Source: Patescibacteria group bacterium (GTDB taxonomy: Bacteria; Patescibacteriota; Minisyncoccia; Moranbacterales; DUUL01). From it: a stretch of 47,531 nt of DNA. A program made the position numbers and the translations under genes. Each line of letters opens with the position of its first letter. Position 1 is the first letter of the stretch. This document shows, piece after piece, positions 47,345-47,531 of the stretch. The notes below the pieces were generated by a model that was not told where the DNA came from, searched no databases, and worked only from the letters and a program-made list of their open reading frames with translations. The stretch lies in contig WGDO01000037.1 of assembly GCA_015493225.1 (NCBI GenBank), positions 1 through 47,531 of the forward strand. Direction: 5' to 3'.

Positions 47345-47520
47345 TGTGATATAATAATAAAGAAATCTACGAGCGGTGAGCACAAACCCCCCTTATTGCT
47401 TTAAGCATCTAATAAAGACTAGCTCACCGCTTGTAAACAAACCCATATGATCAATAACTTGTTATCCCCTAGAGGATCGATAAATAAGTAGGCTATCAAT
47501 AGAGGTTTGTTTAGATTTTA
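47345..47520 (+). ncRNA. Candidate structured RNA with extended -10 promoter
   Basis: TGATATAAT (47347-47355) is an extended -10 box. Downstream, AAATCTA (47363-47369) pairs with TAGATTT (47512-47518), AGCGGTGAGC (47372-47381) with GCTCACCGCT (47422-47431), and TAAACAAACC (47434-47443) with GGTTTGTTTA (47504-47513), giving a three-way junction. I do not recognise the class. It may be a free RNA or the leader of a gene beyond the window. Confidence 0.5.
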
Positions 47521-47531
47521 ACATTATTAAT

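Overview
The window looks like a chromosomal segment from a low-GC, small-genome bacterium of the Candidate Phyla Radiation (Patescibacteria, Parcubacteria-like). This placement is an inference. It rests on the gene content (short single-copy housekeeping genes, several GT-C and GT4 glycosyltransferases, a lone FtsK/TraG-like ATPase, PQ-loop-like and small membrane proteins), very AT-rich spacers, start codons mostly without Shine-Dalgarno sequences, and many palindromic repeats. No rRNA, tRNA or CRISPR array was recognised.

Layout. 1-1.2 kb: a transposase running off the left edge, inserted into trpB, which is left as a 5' fragment. 1.6-14 kb: a flavoprotein, a membrane protein, mreB, two GT4 glycosyltransferases, tgt, holB and an L,D-transpeptidase, with small ORFan genes between them. 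14-24.6 kb: lysS followed by a co-directional accessory run (ORF6N/PLD-like protein, PQ-loop-like membrane protein, PP2C-like protein, methyltransferase, transglutaminase-like protein, ferredoxin-thioredoxin fusion, amino-acid-kinase-like protein, SGNH hydrolase, AbiEi/AbiEii pair, Nudix protein, alpha/beta hydrolase). 24.7-27.9 kb: a gene-poor stretch with a strong promoter driving a probable structured RNA, a long inverted repeat, an ORFan and a ParDE-like toxin-antitoxin pair. 27.9-35.2 kb: serS, ftsQ, two GT-C enzymes and exonuclease III. 35.4-40.4 kb: an acidic coiled-coil protein, a small conserved protein and the large ATPase, possibly a surface or translocation module. 40.5-42.8 kb: ORFan genes with strong Shine-Dalgarno sites and their own terminators, separated by repeat arrays. 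42.8-47.5 kb: tsaD, lgt, a PLDc_N-like membrane protein, two related lipoproteins, a membrane protein and a structured RNA candidate at the right edge.

How the parts fit. The core genes cover cell shape and wall (mreB, ftsQ, L,D-transpeptidase), surface glycosylation, lipoprotein maturation (lgt next to two lipoproteins), translation and tRNA modification (lysS, serS, tgt, tsaD), and DNA replication and repair (holB, exonuclease III). Three things stand out against that ordinary background. First, palindromic elements are inserted in frame into two essential tRNA-modification genes (tgt and tsaD), and at least one is a recognisable copy of an intergenic repeat. Second, there is a family of about 200 bp double-hairpin elements. 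Third, a scattered class of short ORFan cassettes differs from the core genes in having strong ribosome-binding sites and dedicated terminators. One of them sits behind a long leader that can fold as a two-state attenuator.
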